Source of the DNA: Diabrotica undecimpunctata
Lineage: Eukaryota > Arthropoda > Insecta > Coleoptera > Chrysomelidae
Reading direction: 5' to 3'
NCBI RefSeq assembly: GCF_040954645.1
Contig: NC_092809.1
Coordinates: forward strand, 128,515,914 to 128,579,913
Length of the DNA stretch: 64,000 nt
A program made the position numbers and the translations under genes. The notes beneath the pieces are model-generated. The model saw only the letters and a list, made by a program, of their open reading frames with translations. It was not told the DNA's origin and did no database searches. Below, in pieces: positions 45,555 to 56,664 of the stretch; the first letter of the stretch is position 1; each line of letters begins with the position of its first letter.

Positions 45555-47665
45555 TTTTTTTTTTATTTTATTAACGCATCAACCACGCAGGGTCATTAGC
45601 GTATTTAGATTAATACAATATAGAAACAATAAGTAAAATATACATTAGTTTACAATAATAATAATAATAATATCTTTGTGTGTTACAATGTTCATTTTAG
45701 ATCTTTTGAAGAAGTTGGCAGTCTTTAAGATAGGAAAATATTTTTCGGGTGTCTGTATTTTCTTCTAGGGCATCTCTTAGGGAGTTGGGTATGTTATATT
45801 TGAGTCGTTCACTATTATATTTGGGACACTGTATTAAAAAATGTTTTACCGTTAGAACACTGTTGCACACTTCACACACTGGTTTATTTTTGCGCTGTAA
45901 TAAATAGTCATGAGTAAGTCGTGTATGGCCGATACGGAGACGGGTAAGTATCACTTGCTCTCTCCTGTCTTTTATTTTTGGTTTCCAAAGATGTGAATGT
46001 TTGTTGACTTCGTATAGCCTTGATGGAGTGTTGTTCCAAGTTTGTTGCCATTTTTGAATTATTTTTTGTTTTAAGTATGGTTTTAAATCGTTTTGTACCA
46101 ATATATTACTTTCTTCGGACATCGGGTTAGTTGGTGCGTTCTTAGCCAGTTTATCTGCAACTTCGTTACCTTCAATTCCTATATAAGAAGGCACCCATAA
46201 AAAGTGAACTTGGATGTTCTTATTTGCAATGTTTTTAAGTTCTTTTTTAATAAGAAGTAGAAGGGGGTTGTCACAGTACAATTGAGTCAGTGAGGATAAT
46301 GAACTTAAAGAATCTGTGATTATTATACATCTTTCTTTGTTTTTGTTTTGTATTAACAATAATGCTTTTAGAATTGCAAATAATTCAGCCGAAAAGATGG
46401 TTGTAATTGATGGCAATTTGAAACTAACTGAAGAGTCTTCCGAATAAATTGCTGCTCCAACTCTGTCTTCATTTTTTGACGCATCGGTGTATACGTTGTA
46501 GGTATTGCCATATCTGTTTAATAGTGTATAAAACTTTTGTTTAATGACGGTTGATGATATCTCTGATTTTCTTAGGTTTGTTAGACTGATGTCGATATCA
46601 GGAATAGATATTGTCCATGGTGCTGGGTTGTGGATTGAAGAGGTATCATAGGTTTTTGGAAATTGAAAATTTAATTTGGATAAGTATGATTTTATACGAA
46701 AGTAAAAAGGATGATCAATTTGATGTGTTTGTTGAAATTTATTTGTAAATCGATCAGCAAAAACGTTATGCAGTACTGGATTATTCCTGTTTGATGACAC
46801 TGCCGCTGCATATGTTAGGCTTAGATATTGTCTTCTGAAAGAAAGAGGAAGTTCTCCACTTTCCCAATAGAGACTTTGAATGGGACTTGTGTAGTGAGCA
46901 CCTAAAGAAATACGTAGACATCTATTTTGGATAATATCCAGTGACTTCAAATGTGTTTTTTTTGGAGGAGCTGTAGACGATGGCTCCATAGTCAAGTTTT
47001 GATCGAATTATGGATTTGTAAATAAGTATTAAACTTGAATAATCGGCACCCCAGTTTTTAAAGGCAAGTGATCGTAGTAAATTTATACCAGGTAGACAGG
47101 ATTTTTTCAGCTGTTGAATATGTGTCTTCCAAGTTAATTTTTTATCAAACGTCATACCCAAGAATCGGATTTCTTCTACATAATCTAGTTTTTGTTCGTG
47201 TAGATATAATTCTTTTGTTTGGATTTGATTTATCTTTAAGAAACAGATTGCTTTCGTTTTTGTAGTGTTAAACTGAAGTCCACTTGTAGCTGACCATTTC
47301 TCAATGTGTGTTAACGCTTTTTGAATGTGATTGTGAATCGTTGCTATGTTTTTTCCTCTACAGAAAATAACTAGGTCGTCAGCGTATAATCTAGCTTTGA
47401 CGGGGTTTTCAATTTGTGTTAATATCGAATTTATTGCTACTAAGAATAAAGTTGTGCTTAAATTTGATCCTTGTGGTATACCATTTTGTTGAATTTTTGT
47501 TTGAGAATATGTTCCGTCAACTCGAACTTGAAATTGTCTGTTTTCAAGAAAATTTGAAATGTATTTTAATATGTTACCCCTTATTAACCAGTTGCTGAGT
47601 GTTTTAATGATTGAATATTTCCAAACTGTATCATATGCTTTGCTTATATCAAAAAATAAAAATTT
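45555..47665 (-). mobile_element. 5'-truncated LINE with RNase H and poly(A) tail
   Basis: The element starts inside the RT at motif A near 47665 and runs on the minus strand to a 3' UTR with an ATT/TTA microsatellite and AATAAAATAAAAAAAAAA at about 45556-45572. No clear target duplication is found. It is the best preserved LINE in the window. Confidence 0.8.
45697..47665 (-). pseudogene. LINE ORF2: RT palm to RNase H and CCHC (one frameshift)
   Basis: From 47665 the frame reads DISKAYDTVWKYSIIKTL (first catalytic aspartate), NGIPQGSNLSTTLFL and YADDLVIFCRGKN, then FLGMTFDKKLTWKTHI. A single-base shift occurs in a run of eight T at 46956-46963. The 432-codon frame to 45697 then holds the thumb, RNase H with YTDASKNEDRVG, SAELFAILKAL, TDSLSSL and WVPSYIGIEGNEVADKLA, and the C-terminal CEVCN..LTVKHFLIQC finger. 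The RNase H active-site residues (D, E, D, D) are visible. This architecture fits the I/R1-related LINEs. Only one break means a sequencing indel could be the cause. Confidence 0.85.
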
Positions 47666-48589
47666 TAACTAACTTTTAGTAAATATGTTGAAAATTATAT
47701 TTTTTTAAAAATGACGAACTGTTGTATTTTTATTTTTCAATTTGTTTGTGTATGCGTATTCAAAAATTTCCTAATATTTATGTTTTTGTGCCTCGTGTGG
47801 GGCAGTGTACGCTAACCAGATTCTTGTGCATTCAAATGACCTTGTTGGAAAGCCAAATACCGAATGTAAACAAAACAGAACTGCTGAATGCTAAGGTATG
47901 TAGGTTACAGCGCACTCTACGCTTCTTGGAATTTCTGTTGAATCACTTCCTAGAACTCCAATTACCACGCTTTCTGCTTCACCGGCATAGTACAGTCGAA
48001 TTTGTAATGATATTCTTGTTTTATATGTAAATAATTTTAAAGCTTTTTAAAAACGAACATAAACTTTAATAAAAGAAAGAAAGTTCTGGCTTCAAATGTC
48101 AAATATCTTACATGTGCTACCCGTCATCTGTCATGGATTTTGTTAATTGTCATCATCTATATTTCAGATTAGTGATTAATTTTCTGCCTATGGATCATAA
48201 AGTAAATCATGTTTTGGTTGTTATTTCCATTGTGTTGGTGATTTACTAATATTCTTAACAGGTTCACTGCCAGCCTCTCTTTTCCTGTATTACCAAAGAG
48301 TCATTTGAGTACCGTATAGGGTGCTCAGTCCAGAGGATAAATTCTATTGAATCAGTGTACCTCACTAAACTACATGCCTTGAACTTCAGCAGTCGCTCGG
48401 CTTGTATATTTTATATAAAGAAATTAAAGTTTTGGCCTCAGCAAATCGTTCTATGGTTTTAGCTCTTGGCTAGATGGCATTACACTTTTTGATGAAGGTC
48501 GTGTATTAAAGTGTGATAAAAACGCTTTTTTATCTTAAACATTTATTTATATAATAGTTTAACGCTAACAAATGACACAAAAAAGTTGA
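47666..48589. other. No recognisable feature
   Basis: A 102-codon plus-strand frame at 47722-48030 has no motif I recognise and an odd leucine-rich make-up. I treat it as chance. The rest is AT-rich. Confidence 0.35.
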
Positions 48590-49110
48590 AAAATTAACAT
48601 AAATGCTCATAAAGAACAAATATTGCCATTTGGCAGCACGCGTCTTACACTCAGAACACAAATATTTTGAACAAGCAGAACACTTATCCACACACGGGGA
48701 GTCTACTTTTGTGCTGTTTTTCTTCCATGTCTGGTAAAAATATCCTTAACACATTGATTGCAGCGGTTTCTTTTTGGACATTTTATTAAAGTGTGTACAT
48801 TATTAGCAGGGATTGCACATTCACGTTTAGTAAGCATATCTTCGATCTTAGCCTCTCTAAATTCTGTTATTTCTATGTTTTAATTTGTTACTTTGAAATA
48901 AAGTGAGAAAGTATTTACAATGGCAATATTTAGGTGTTGCATAATGTCAAAGGCTACTTTTCGGTACCATTTCAATAAAAATGAATTATAAGAATTCATT
49001 TGATCCGATACATCTATGAAGGATTTTCCTGCATTATACTCTACTATAACCTGTCGTTTAATTTTGTCTCCTCTTGAGGCAATTGAGTGTACCAGAGGTG
49101 GCACTCATGC
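48590..49110 (-). pseudogene. piggyBac-like transposase C-terminal fragment
   Basis: The minus strand reads RQVIVEYNAGKSFIDVSDQ, MNSYNSFLLKWYRKVAF and NIAIVNTFSLYFKV. This is the last catalytic-domain segment of piggyBac transposases, with VSDQMNSY corresponding to the usual KSDQM.SYY. It is followed, in another frame at about 48640-48790, by a cysteine-rich zinc tail (CPKRNRCNQC, then cysteines spaced as C-x2-C). The N-terminal and most catalytic residues are missing. A deletion is present next to NSFLLKW, where family members have several more residues. One stop and one shift occur. Confidence 0.65.
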
Positions 49111-49155
49111 TCCCCAAGGAAAAAGCCCATCGTGCGCTTTTTCCTTGGGGGCATG
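49106..49155. repeat. Strong hairpin, 19-bp stem
   Basis: CATGCTCCCCAAGGAAAAAG (49106-49125) pairs with CTTTTTCCTTGGGGGCATG (49137-49155) with a one-base bulge and an 11-base loop. It sits exactly between the piggyBac fragment and a LINE fragment. It may be an inversion scar from a rearrangement. Confidence 0.8.
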
Positions 49156-49159
49156 ATCG

Positions 49160-49310
49160 CCAAGAGCTCTGAAGGTCTTGAAGAAGTTGTCATGCATGAT
49201 CTACCCACTCTGCCATAAGGACTATGTCGTTTGCAAACCTCAGGTTGTTTAGAAACTTCTTATTTATGTTGACTCCAATATTTTCCCGATTATTGATTTT
49301 CATAGCAAGT
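49160..49310 (-). pseudogene. LINE reverse transcriptase fragment (YADD region)
   Basis: The minus strand reads NRENIGVNINKKFLNNLRF followed by ANDIVLMAEW. The FADD metal site has become FAND, so the catalytic aspartate is lost. Confidence 0.6.
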
Positions 49311-49329
49311 TGCTAAAGTCATAACAAGG

Positions 49330-49775
49330 ATCCAGATAAAAATGAAGATATTGAACAAGTGGACAAAAGGAAGTACTTAGGAGTCTGGATTACTGAAGAT
49401 CTAAATCCGAAATCAGAAATTCGGTCAAGAATAGAGCAATCAAAAGCAGCCTTTTTGAAGGTGAGGAAGATTCTGAGTAACCGAAGTCTCAATCTGCAAA
49501 TCCGTTATCGTTGGATAAAATGTTATATCCACGCTATTCTTCTCTATGGTGCCGAAGCTTCGACTATTAATGTTGACTTGATGAGAAAGCTGGAAACTTT
49601 CGAGATGTGGCTTTTTAGAAGAATTTTGAAAATATCATGGACCGATTATATTACGAACGAAATGGTATTGCACAGAATGGAAATTGACAGAAAAATTTTA
49701 ACCACCATTAAAAGGAGAAAGACAGCATATTTGGGGCATAACCTCAGATATGAGATGTACTAGTTGTTGCAGCTC
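49330..49775 (+). pseudogene. RTE-like LINE thumb and C-terminal fragment
   Basis: The open frame 49359-49763 carries KYLGVWITEDLNPKSEIRSR, YRWIKCYIHAILLYGAEA and FEMWLFRRILKISWTD, then RKTAYLGHNLRYE before a stop. The tail continues in other frames (RRQISWLKN). The adjacent minus-strand FAND piece is in the opposite orientation, so a short inversion or separate insertion is implied. Related pieces are 28475-29380 and 52315-52677. Confidence 0.75.
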
Positions 49776-49889
49776 ATTCTAAGTGTAAATCGAAGGAAAA
49801 AGGGGTCCTTATAGACGACAAATATCCTGGCTGAAAAATAATCACGACTAGACCAGGTTAAACACACAGACGCTTTTGAGAAAGACCTA

Positions 49890-50095
49890 ATACTCTTCTT
49901 TAGGGAAAATGTTTTGTCGCCACAGTACATTCTGACTGCAACCGTTGAGCTACTATCTATATTTCGAAGAAGAATTGTGTACTTACGAACAATACTGCAC
50001 TCTATAAGTGGTCTTAATTTAGAGCTATGCTGAACTAAGTCAAATGCTTTCCTAAAGTTTACAAATACATATTACCATAACTGGCTATTTGCATT
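49890..50095 (-). pseudogene. LINE reverse transcriptase fragment (motif A)
   Basis: The minus strand gives YVFVNFRKAFDLVQHSSK, LRPLIECSIVRKYTILL and NIDSSSTVAV. This is the motif-A region and following helix of LINE polymerases. The aspartate usually before the KAFD phrase is Asn here. Confidence 0.55.
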
Positions 50096-50889
50096 TAAAA
50101 TTTTTTTTTCTAAGTTTCATCAAATTCATCCATCAATATCGCAAATAACACGTGAGAAAAATATACAAGAAATCCACTTGAACATCAACCACAATTATCA
50201 TGTAAGAATAGAATTTGCAACAAATTCATTTACAGGTTAATAAACAGCTTTCTACATCAATATCTAAATGAAGATAAGTAAACACTTAAAGAATCAGTAT
50301 TTATTTATTGACCAATTGAAATAATTGGAATAATGAGCGAAATGGTGTTTTTATTCTATGATGAGTTTCGATTCTGCATTTGTAACCACGACGATCGCAG
50401 AAGAGTAATGGACATACATAGCTTACCTTCGATATAATGGTCTGGAATAAGTTTATATTGACAAATACTTTTATGTGAATTATGGTATACGGAAAGAATG
50501 CAGTCTGCTACATTGTCATACCTACAACTTTCAATTCAACCTATTTTCTGATAAGACAGAGCTTATCCTTCATACGCTACAAGATCTTGCAAGAAAATAT
50601 CTTGATTCTACTTAAATAGCCCTCTCCTTCCTCATGCTCATTATTAATCAAACACATTCTCAATATAATAGTGACGATACGATACTGAGTAATTTGCGCC
50701 AGTCAACTAATAAAGCATGACATTCGTCAAAATAAGCTTGGGATGACGTCTCCCAGGATAACACAATCATTTAATTTTATGCATGCCACTAAAGAGAACC
50801 TAGACCCTACGACAATATGCTTATCGTAATCAAGGACGTTCTCAAACAAGGTAATCAGACAATATCATACACATCCATCATAACAGCAT
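50096..50889. other. No recognisable feature
   Basis: AT-rich and unassigned. The final part may be an older portion of the LINE whose tail follows. Confidence 0.35.
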
Positions 50890-50978
50890 TCAGGATGCTC
50901 AATCGGATGCACTGGAATTATTTATGGGAGGTCTAGGTTCAGCAGTAGACTCAAAACGGCTGATGATAATGATGATGC
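50890..50978 (+). repeat. 3' terminus of an RTE-like LINE
   Basis: GGTCTAGGTTCAGCAGTAGAC followed by a tail of GATGATAATGATGATG at 50958-50976 matches the usual 3' end of RTE-like LINEs (compare the 4020 and 30610 ends). Only the last part can be identified. Confidence 0.5.
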
Positions 50979-52189
50979 CACTTAAATGGCTCACCCATTA
51001 TTAAAAGTGTTTTACTTATGGTTTTCACCTCTTCTGTTAATTTTTACATTGTTCAATGTGATGTGAACATTTTTCACGCATCTCACTTATCAGAGAAATA
51101 AAAAAAATAGGTAAATAAAAAATTAGTAAAAACCTCGTTTTTGCCCAAAAGTATTCAGAAGTGTTTTAAGCGATTCTGTAAACTGGTTCAGGATTTTAAA
51201 CAGGAAATTGTATTTCCCACCTTAACAGAGCTAAAAGAGTGGCCTTACATCAAGAAGGTTTATCACCGAATTAATGTGGCACAGACTTTTGTAAGACGCA
51301 GAATTTATATATTCCAAGAATGTCGAAGCGTAGAGCAAAGGCCGCTGCTTGTTAAACTGAGGGAGACATCAACGAGGGAAAATTAATTCAGAATGTAAAA
51401 TGAACTTTACCACAATGGCGCAGTGTCCTTTTGTGGTAAAATCACAATTTTCTCTACAGAGCGGTAGTCCATGGGACAGAATATGTAGAATCCAAAGCTG
51501 ATTGTTTCTTTTTTTGAAAGAGGAGTTTGCCGCATCAAAGTGAAACAGGGTTTTTGGGGTCGTTTAGATTATTGAAAATATTATCATCTTCATCAATATC
51601 AATGTTGCAAATACCACTATTGAAAAAAAATCGTTAAACTATTGAGTTTTGTTATTTTATCACGTTCTGTATTATTCGGAAAATAAATTAAATTCGCTGT
51701 CCATTGTATATTTGGATAATGAAACAACGTGAAAATATTCTCCACAGTTTCAAAACTATTTTGATTAATTTTGAACATATCTAATACTTAAATTTCAGAT
51801 AGTGAACCTATTTGACTGCACTATCACTTGTGACAAAGGAAAGCATTTATCACCATCTTTCCGACTCATTGCTGCTTTTTGTCGTTTTCTGCTGTGCCTT
51901 TGGCATCGGCACGAACATTTACAAAGATGTAGACAAATGTAATCAGAAAAGAAATCTTGAACAGTCTTTTAAATTAATTTGGTAACAATCTAAACATTTT
52001 ATGAAGACTAATGTCGTATTATATTACCTATTTTTCAATATAAATATATGTAGGTTCAATACCTGCAGCAAAGATTTAGTTTTTATCTGTAAATATACAC
52101 AGCGCGTCATTAAAAAGAAGAAAATTTCAAAAATTAACATTGTAATTTTTGTTTTCTTTATCAAAATGACAATAAAGTCATGATTTTTA
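50979..52189. other. Mostly unassigned, with one 81-codon frame
   Basis: The plus-strand frame 51141-51386 reads QKCFKRFCKLVQDFKQEIV and RINVAQTFVRRRIYIFQEC. It is lysine/arginine-rich but I do not recognise it. It may be part of a mobile-element protein. The rest is AT-rich. Confidence 0.35.
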
Positions 52190-53503
52190 TTATTCTGTAT
52201 TACCACCTCTATTTTGAATTACACTCCTCATTCGACTTGGAATTAAATTGATCAAATTCTGGATGTTGTGTTGAGGAAAAGCTTCCTATTCTTCCATGAG
52301 CGCCAACCGAAGCTTCTTCTTCTTCTTCTTGTGTCACTCCTATCGGAGATTGGAAATCATCAAAGCTATCCTGACCTTGTTTACAGCTGACCTAAAGAGT
52401 TCATTAGTGATACAGCCAAACCACTCTCTCAAATTACGCAACCATGACATTATTCTACGGCCTGGATTCCGTTTTCCTTCTATTTTTCCTTACATTATAT
52501 TTTGAAGTAATGTGTATTTATGCCCTCTCATCAGGTGACTCGAATATTCGAGTTTTCTTCGTTTGATCGTTGACGAAATTTCTGGGCTTTTCCTATCCTT
52601 CGCATTACTTCAAAGTTAGTGACTCGTTCAACCCAACTTATCTTCAGCATTCGACGGTAGCACCACATCTCGAACCACAACCGAAGCTGCTCACGATTTA
52701 TTGGAGCATTGTGTTTCTTACTCTTCATGGTCCCAAACATGCTTAATCAGGTTCAAATCAGAGCTTTAAGCAGGCAAATTCATTTTTGGCACACCGACGG
52801 TTTGCAGGTATTGCGTTACCATCCATTAAAATAAAGTTTTCGCCCACGCACCCAGCAAAAGACATTACGTGCTCGTCTAGAATTTCAATAATGTATCGGT
52901 GAGCATATATCAATAAACACGAGATCAGTACAGCCTTCGAATGAAATGCTTGCGCCTAAAAGATTACTGAGCTTCCTCCAAAAGCAACACGTGCCCGTCG
53001 AACACAAGCAGCATATCCTTCCCCAGCATATCGTTTTGAGGCGACAGTCAGTGCCATCAAGAACCATCCTGGACTCATCATTAAACAAAACATTTTTCCA
53101 ATCTTCTATCGTCCAATGCTCAGGGTCTCTAGCAAACCCCAGTCAGTTTTTTCGGTGTGCTGGTGTTAACAAAGGTCCTGTTGCTGGACAGCGAGGCCTT
53201 AGACCAAATTTTCTTAACCTTTTTCTCACTGTAGAAGTACTTAATGTCCACCCGTGAGAATATTGAAAGCAGTTTTGGATTGTTCTAGCGAAAGAACCGA
53301 TATTGCAAAGAAATGCGTTGTAAAGAACGATTTTCTAGCACTTGATCTGGTCGTCGTTAGTGAGATTCAGTCTTTACGAATGGTTGGTATGTTTTTTGCG
53401 CCATACAACGACTGATTCCAACCTGTCTGGCCACTTCTCTTTGACTCATTCCATTATCAATCAAATTAGCAATTTGAACAGATCTATCAAATCTCTCAGC
53501 CAT
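52190..53503 (-). pseudogene. Tc1-like transposase, interrupted by a LINE
   Basis: The minus strand starts MAERFDRSVQIANLIDNGM, then SQREVARQVGISRCMAQKT, the paired-like helix-turn-helix. Next come TVRKRLRKFGLRPRCPATG, WTIEDWKNVLFNDESRM (first catalytic aspartate) and ISFEGCTDLVFID. LMDGNAIP carries the second aspartate, and DLNLIKHVW has lysine where Tc1 has the catalytic glutamate. It ends NLIPSRMRSVIQNRGGNTE. Removing the LINE at 52315-52677 gives about 313 codons, close to the usual 340. Several shifts and stops, plus the Glu-to-Lys change, make it dead. Terminal repeats were not found. Confidence 0.8.
52304..52688 (-). mobile_element. RTE-like LINE fragment inserted in the Tc1 gene, 11-bp target duplication
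   Basis: CAACCGAAGCT occurs at 52304-52314 and 52678-52688, either side of a 363-bp LINE tail. The LINE reads FEMWCYRRMLKISWVERV, LEYSSHLMRGHKYTLLQN and GRRIMSWLRNLREWFG, and ends in a CTT-repeat (AAG on the coding strand). Excision restores a continuous Tc1 reading (EQLRL joined to ALMEE). Confidence 0.92.
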
Positions 53504-54079
53504 ACTTTTAATTTAAAAATTGCACAAGTTCACTCTTTGAACAACTGTACACGAATGAAAGATTTTCAAAAAACAGAACAGCCATATTCCGAGAAAAACA
53601 ATGTACAAACAACATGTGCATTCTCTGAAGTCGTAAAACTGATATCAATTCTGCAAACTTATTACCCTTAATTGACCTGTCGGCACCCAGTGGCGGTGTG
53701 AAGAAAATAATGAAACGGGGATGATAGTCACACAATATTTTTTAACTTCTCGCGGTACCCATATTAAATCAAAACAAAAAAAAAATAAAATCATAAAAAT
53801 CATTATTTAAGCAGACCATGGAATCGTCATCATACTGAATGACGTGACAGTTCGGTTAAACCTTCATTTTAAACAAGCATTTTTTGAGAAGCACTTCGCG
53901 ATCTGAGAAATGCGATCTTCAACTAGATGTTTAATTAAGATTTAAACATATGTATGAAAAAGTGACCTGTGATGGTCCTGCGCCTGTGTTGGCACTAATA
54001 CTTTATTTCTCGGCATGTATCTCTGGTTGCCTAATTCGTTGACTTTATTCTTTCGTCATGAGGAGATTAGTTTGTAAAC
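53504..54079. other. Tc1 5' flank, otherwise unassigned
   Basis: It may hold the left inverted repeat of the Tc1 element but I could not match it to a right partner. The plus-strand frames here are shadows. Confidence 0.35.
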
Positions 54080-54083
54080 GAAT

Positions 54084-54595
54084 TGTTATGGAATACTATG
54101 CGTTTATTTCTTCTCCGGACTAACTCTTTGTTTTGGAATTAAACAGAATATATTGACATGTATAAATTTATTATATTAGAGGATGAAAATTACACTCTCC
54201 TTGTTATTTCTTAAAACTATGAATATATAAGTTCTGTTATCTACAATTATTTAACGATGTTTCTGGATGGATTTGAGTACAAGAGATTGGACTCAAATAT
54301 TAATATTAAAATAGCAAATACGGATAGCTTATCGAACAAAGAAATAAGAGAAATAAATTATTATTATTCCATAGATACGAAGTATTAGGTGAATAAACTA
54401 GCGAAACTTATTTATTCTAAATAGGAAAATATTTATGAAGAGTATTGATTCTGATTTCTAACAGCAAATAATTATTAGTGATTATACATGAGAACTTTTC
54501 ATAATTGTAAATAACATATACCAGGTGACTAAAAACTATATAGAAATACATAGATACTTTAATTATCTTACATGTGAGTAGGTAGGTACATTACA
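54084..54595 (-). repeat. 3' LTR of the gypsy element
   Basis: 512 bp, matching 59316-59827 throughout by eye. On the minus strand it begins TGTAATGTACC and ends CATAACA. Confidence 0.95.
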
Positions 54596-54606
54596 CCTCC
54601 TTTTGT
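54596..54606 (-). other. Polypurine tract
   Basis: On the minus strand ACAAAAGGAGG directly precedes the 3' LTR, the expected plus-strand primer site. Confidence 0.75.
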
Positions 54607-54688
54607 AAGAATGAAAATAATTGTAAAATGAATTTTCATTTAAATGGTATAAAACATTTGTATACATTATTATTTTATTTTAACACAT

Positions 54689-56664
54689 TTAAATAGTTTC
54701 TTTTAGTCTCGATAGTCTTTCACTTCGTCTTATCGGTGTAGTCTCTGTGAAACTAGTCTCTTCACACTTTTTGGATTCACTATAATTATTGTCTTTATTA
54801 TGTTTACAATCTATACTTAAATCTGTCTCATGTACATGTTTTCGTTTACTTTGACATATATTTAGTGTTAAACAATTTGTAATTTGTTGACAACTATGTG
54901 ACGGATTTCTACGAAATCGTCGGTAAAAATATTTAATTATCCTGTATAAAATATAAAGTAACATACATTTTATCAAAAATAAGATTGCATAAGTGAAATA
55001 AGAACTATTTTTTATTGTGTCTGAAAAATTAATATTTGTTTCTGAGGTCATTTTCTCTAAATTATCTAGTTTATGGCTTGCTAAATTTAATGCATCTCGA
55101 TCGAGATTATTTAATTGTAAGGGAACAAGGTGTAATTTGGATTCATTATTTATCTTAATATCATCACAACAGACTTCTGGAAGGGATAAATCTGGAATGA
55201 TAGACTGAAAATTACTTTCTTTTGGATTTGAGACAGATATCAAAATAGTTGATCCGGTGTAAGTTTTGCAATTATTCGAAGTAGAAAAAATACCTGTGTT
55301 TGAAAGAACAATAGATATTGGCGTACTAGTCTGACAGCTTAAAGTTAAATCTGTTGGTTTGGGTAAAACATATATCCAAGAATTTGGTTTGTTTAATTTA
55401 TGCCAAATTTCATATTCTGTTTGAATTATACGAGTATCGCAACTAGATGGTATGTTTGTTATTGAAGTTAACAATTCAGTTTCACAAATTGGATTAGTGT
55501 GTGTAAATCGGAAAGTATCAGGATTTTTGCAAATAAGTTTTTCTTCATCTAATGAATAACAGTCTTCTAATGTATCAATAGTAACATAAATGTTTCTATT
55601 TTCTGAAAGAACAAGATATTTGACAGATGGAAGAATAAAGGTAAGTCTCTTTAATGTTGGATGAATTATAGGAAGAGATATTAGTTTAAAAAGAGAATAA
55701 GGAGTATTACTAACCAAAGGTATACTAACCGTAATTAAAATCTTGTTATCAAAATATATATATTTAAGTAAAATGATATCGAAATATTTATGAGCATAAT
55801 CGATAGTCAATGGAAATGGATAAGTCGATGTACTAGGTAAATGCGTTACCGTTTTAGATAATTCTTGAATTAGTTGCTCAGGTGTTATAACAGAAGGATG
55901 AAGGTTATTATTTCTTGCAAATAGAATAACGTTTATTAAAGTAGAATATTCTTGTTGTAATTCTGTTATAAAGAAAGTTAGTAAGGTAAAATGTTCTTCA
56001 ATTTTTTGTTTTAAATCTAAATTAAAATATTTATTATTCATTTTATCTGTGTAATTGGTAATTGATTCAAAATTTTTATCAAAAATCACTTTGTTTCGGT
56101 CTAGATTTGTAATAGAGTTATTAAAATTTGCAATCGTGGCTTTTACTACATGAATTTGTTGTTTTAGTAAATCAAGAAGATGATTTTCGTTACTTTCAGC
56201 TTTGTTAATAGCATTATTGAAATTTTCAGCATCATCACTGTCTAAGGTACCGAATAAGGTCCTGAAAACAGATCCAATTGCATTAAATAGAGCGCGTTTT
56301 GGTCTAAAATGTTCATGCAGAATTATGTTTTTTAAAGTTTGTTCATCTTGAAAGAGTCTAGGTATGATTTGTCCTAAGAGTTTTAGTGAAGTATCGCATA
56401 ATCGTAATTCAATAAGAACTGGTTTGTTTTGACACAGTCTTAATGTTTTTTGATAGGTGAGATCTACAAAATTTAATTTGTCTGTAAAAGGTTGTAAAGG
56501 AATATGACTTAATATGTTCCAATGAGTTTCAATAAATTGAACATTTTTTATGTGTTCGTAATAGATTCCAGGTGATTTGTTGATAGGAGTATTGGTATAT
56601 TTCTTGTGAATTTGTTCACTATTTGTCAGCCATATTATTGCATACCTTTTATTTGAGTTTCGAC
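54689..56664 (-). pseudogene. Env-like fusion glycoprotein, N-terminally truncated
   Basis: The frame is open from just after a TGA near 56664 down to the stop at 54689, about 658 codons, but has no start codon at its head. A basic furin-type RPKR site at about 56306 is followed by ALFNAIGSVFRTLFGTLD. This is the fusion-peptide arrangement of baculovirus-F-like Env proteins carried by errantiviruses and some other LTR elements. Helical and cysteine-containing ectodomain follows, then a membrane span near 54960-55020 (FTYAILFLIKCMLLYIL) and a charged tail of about 70 residues. The N-terminal domain is lost through the pol-env junction. In a complete element this protein would mediate membrane fusion, but this copy lacks the start. 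Confidence 0.8.

Noticed and set aside
47722..48030. 102-codon plus-strand frame
   Set aside because: No motif recognised, odd composition, no splice or repeat context. Treated as a chance frame.
52296..52505. 69-codon plus-strand frame and (CTT)n run as a separate gene
   Set aside because: It is the reverse of the LINE tail within the Tc1 gene, with the CTT run being the LINE 3' repeat.
53342..53671. 109-codon plus-strand frame
   Set aside because: Antisense to the Tc1 helix-turn-helix region, which has clear family motifs.
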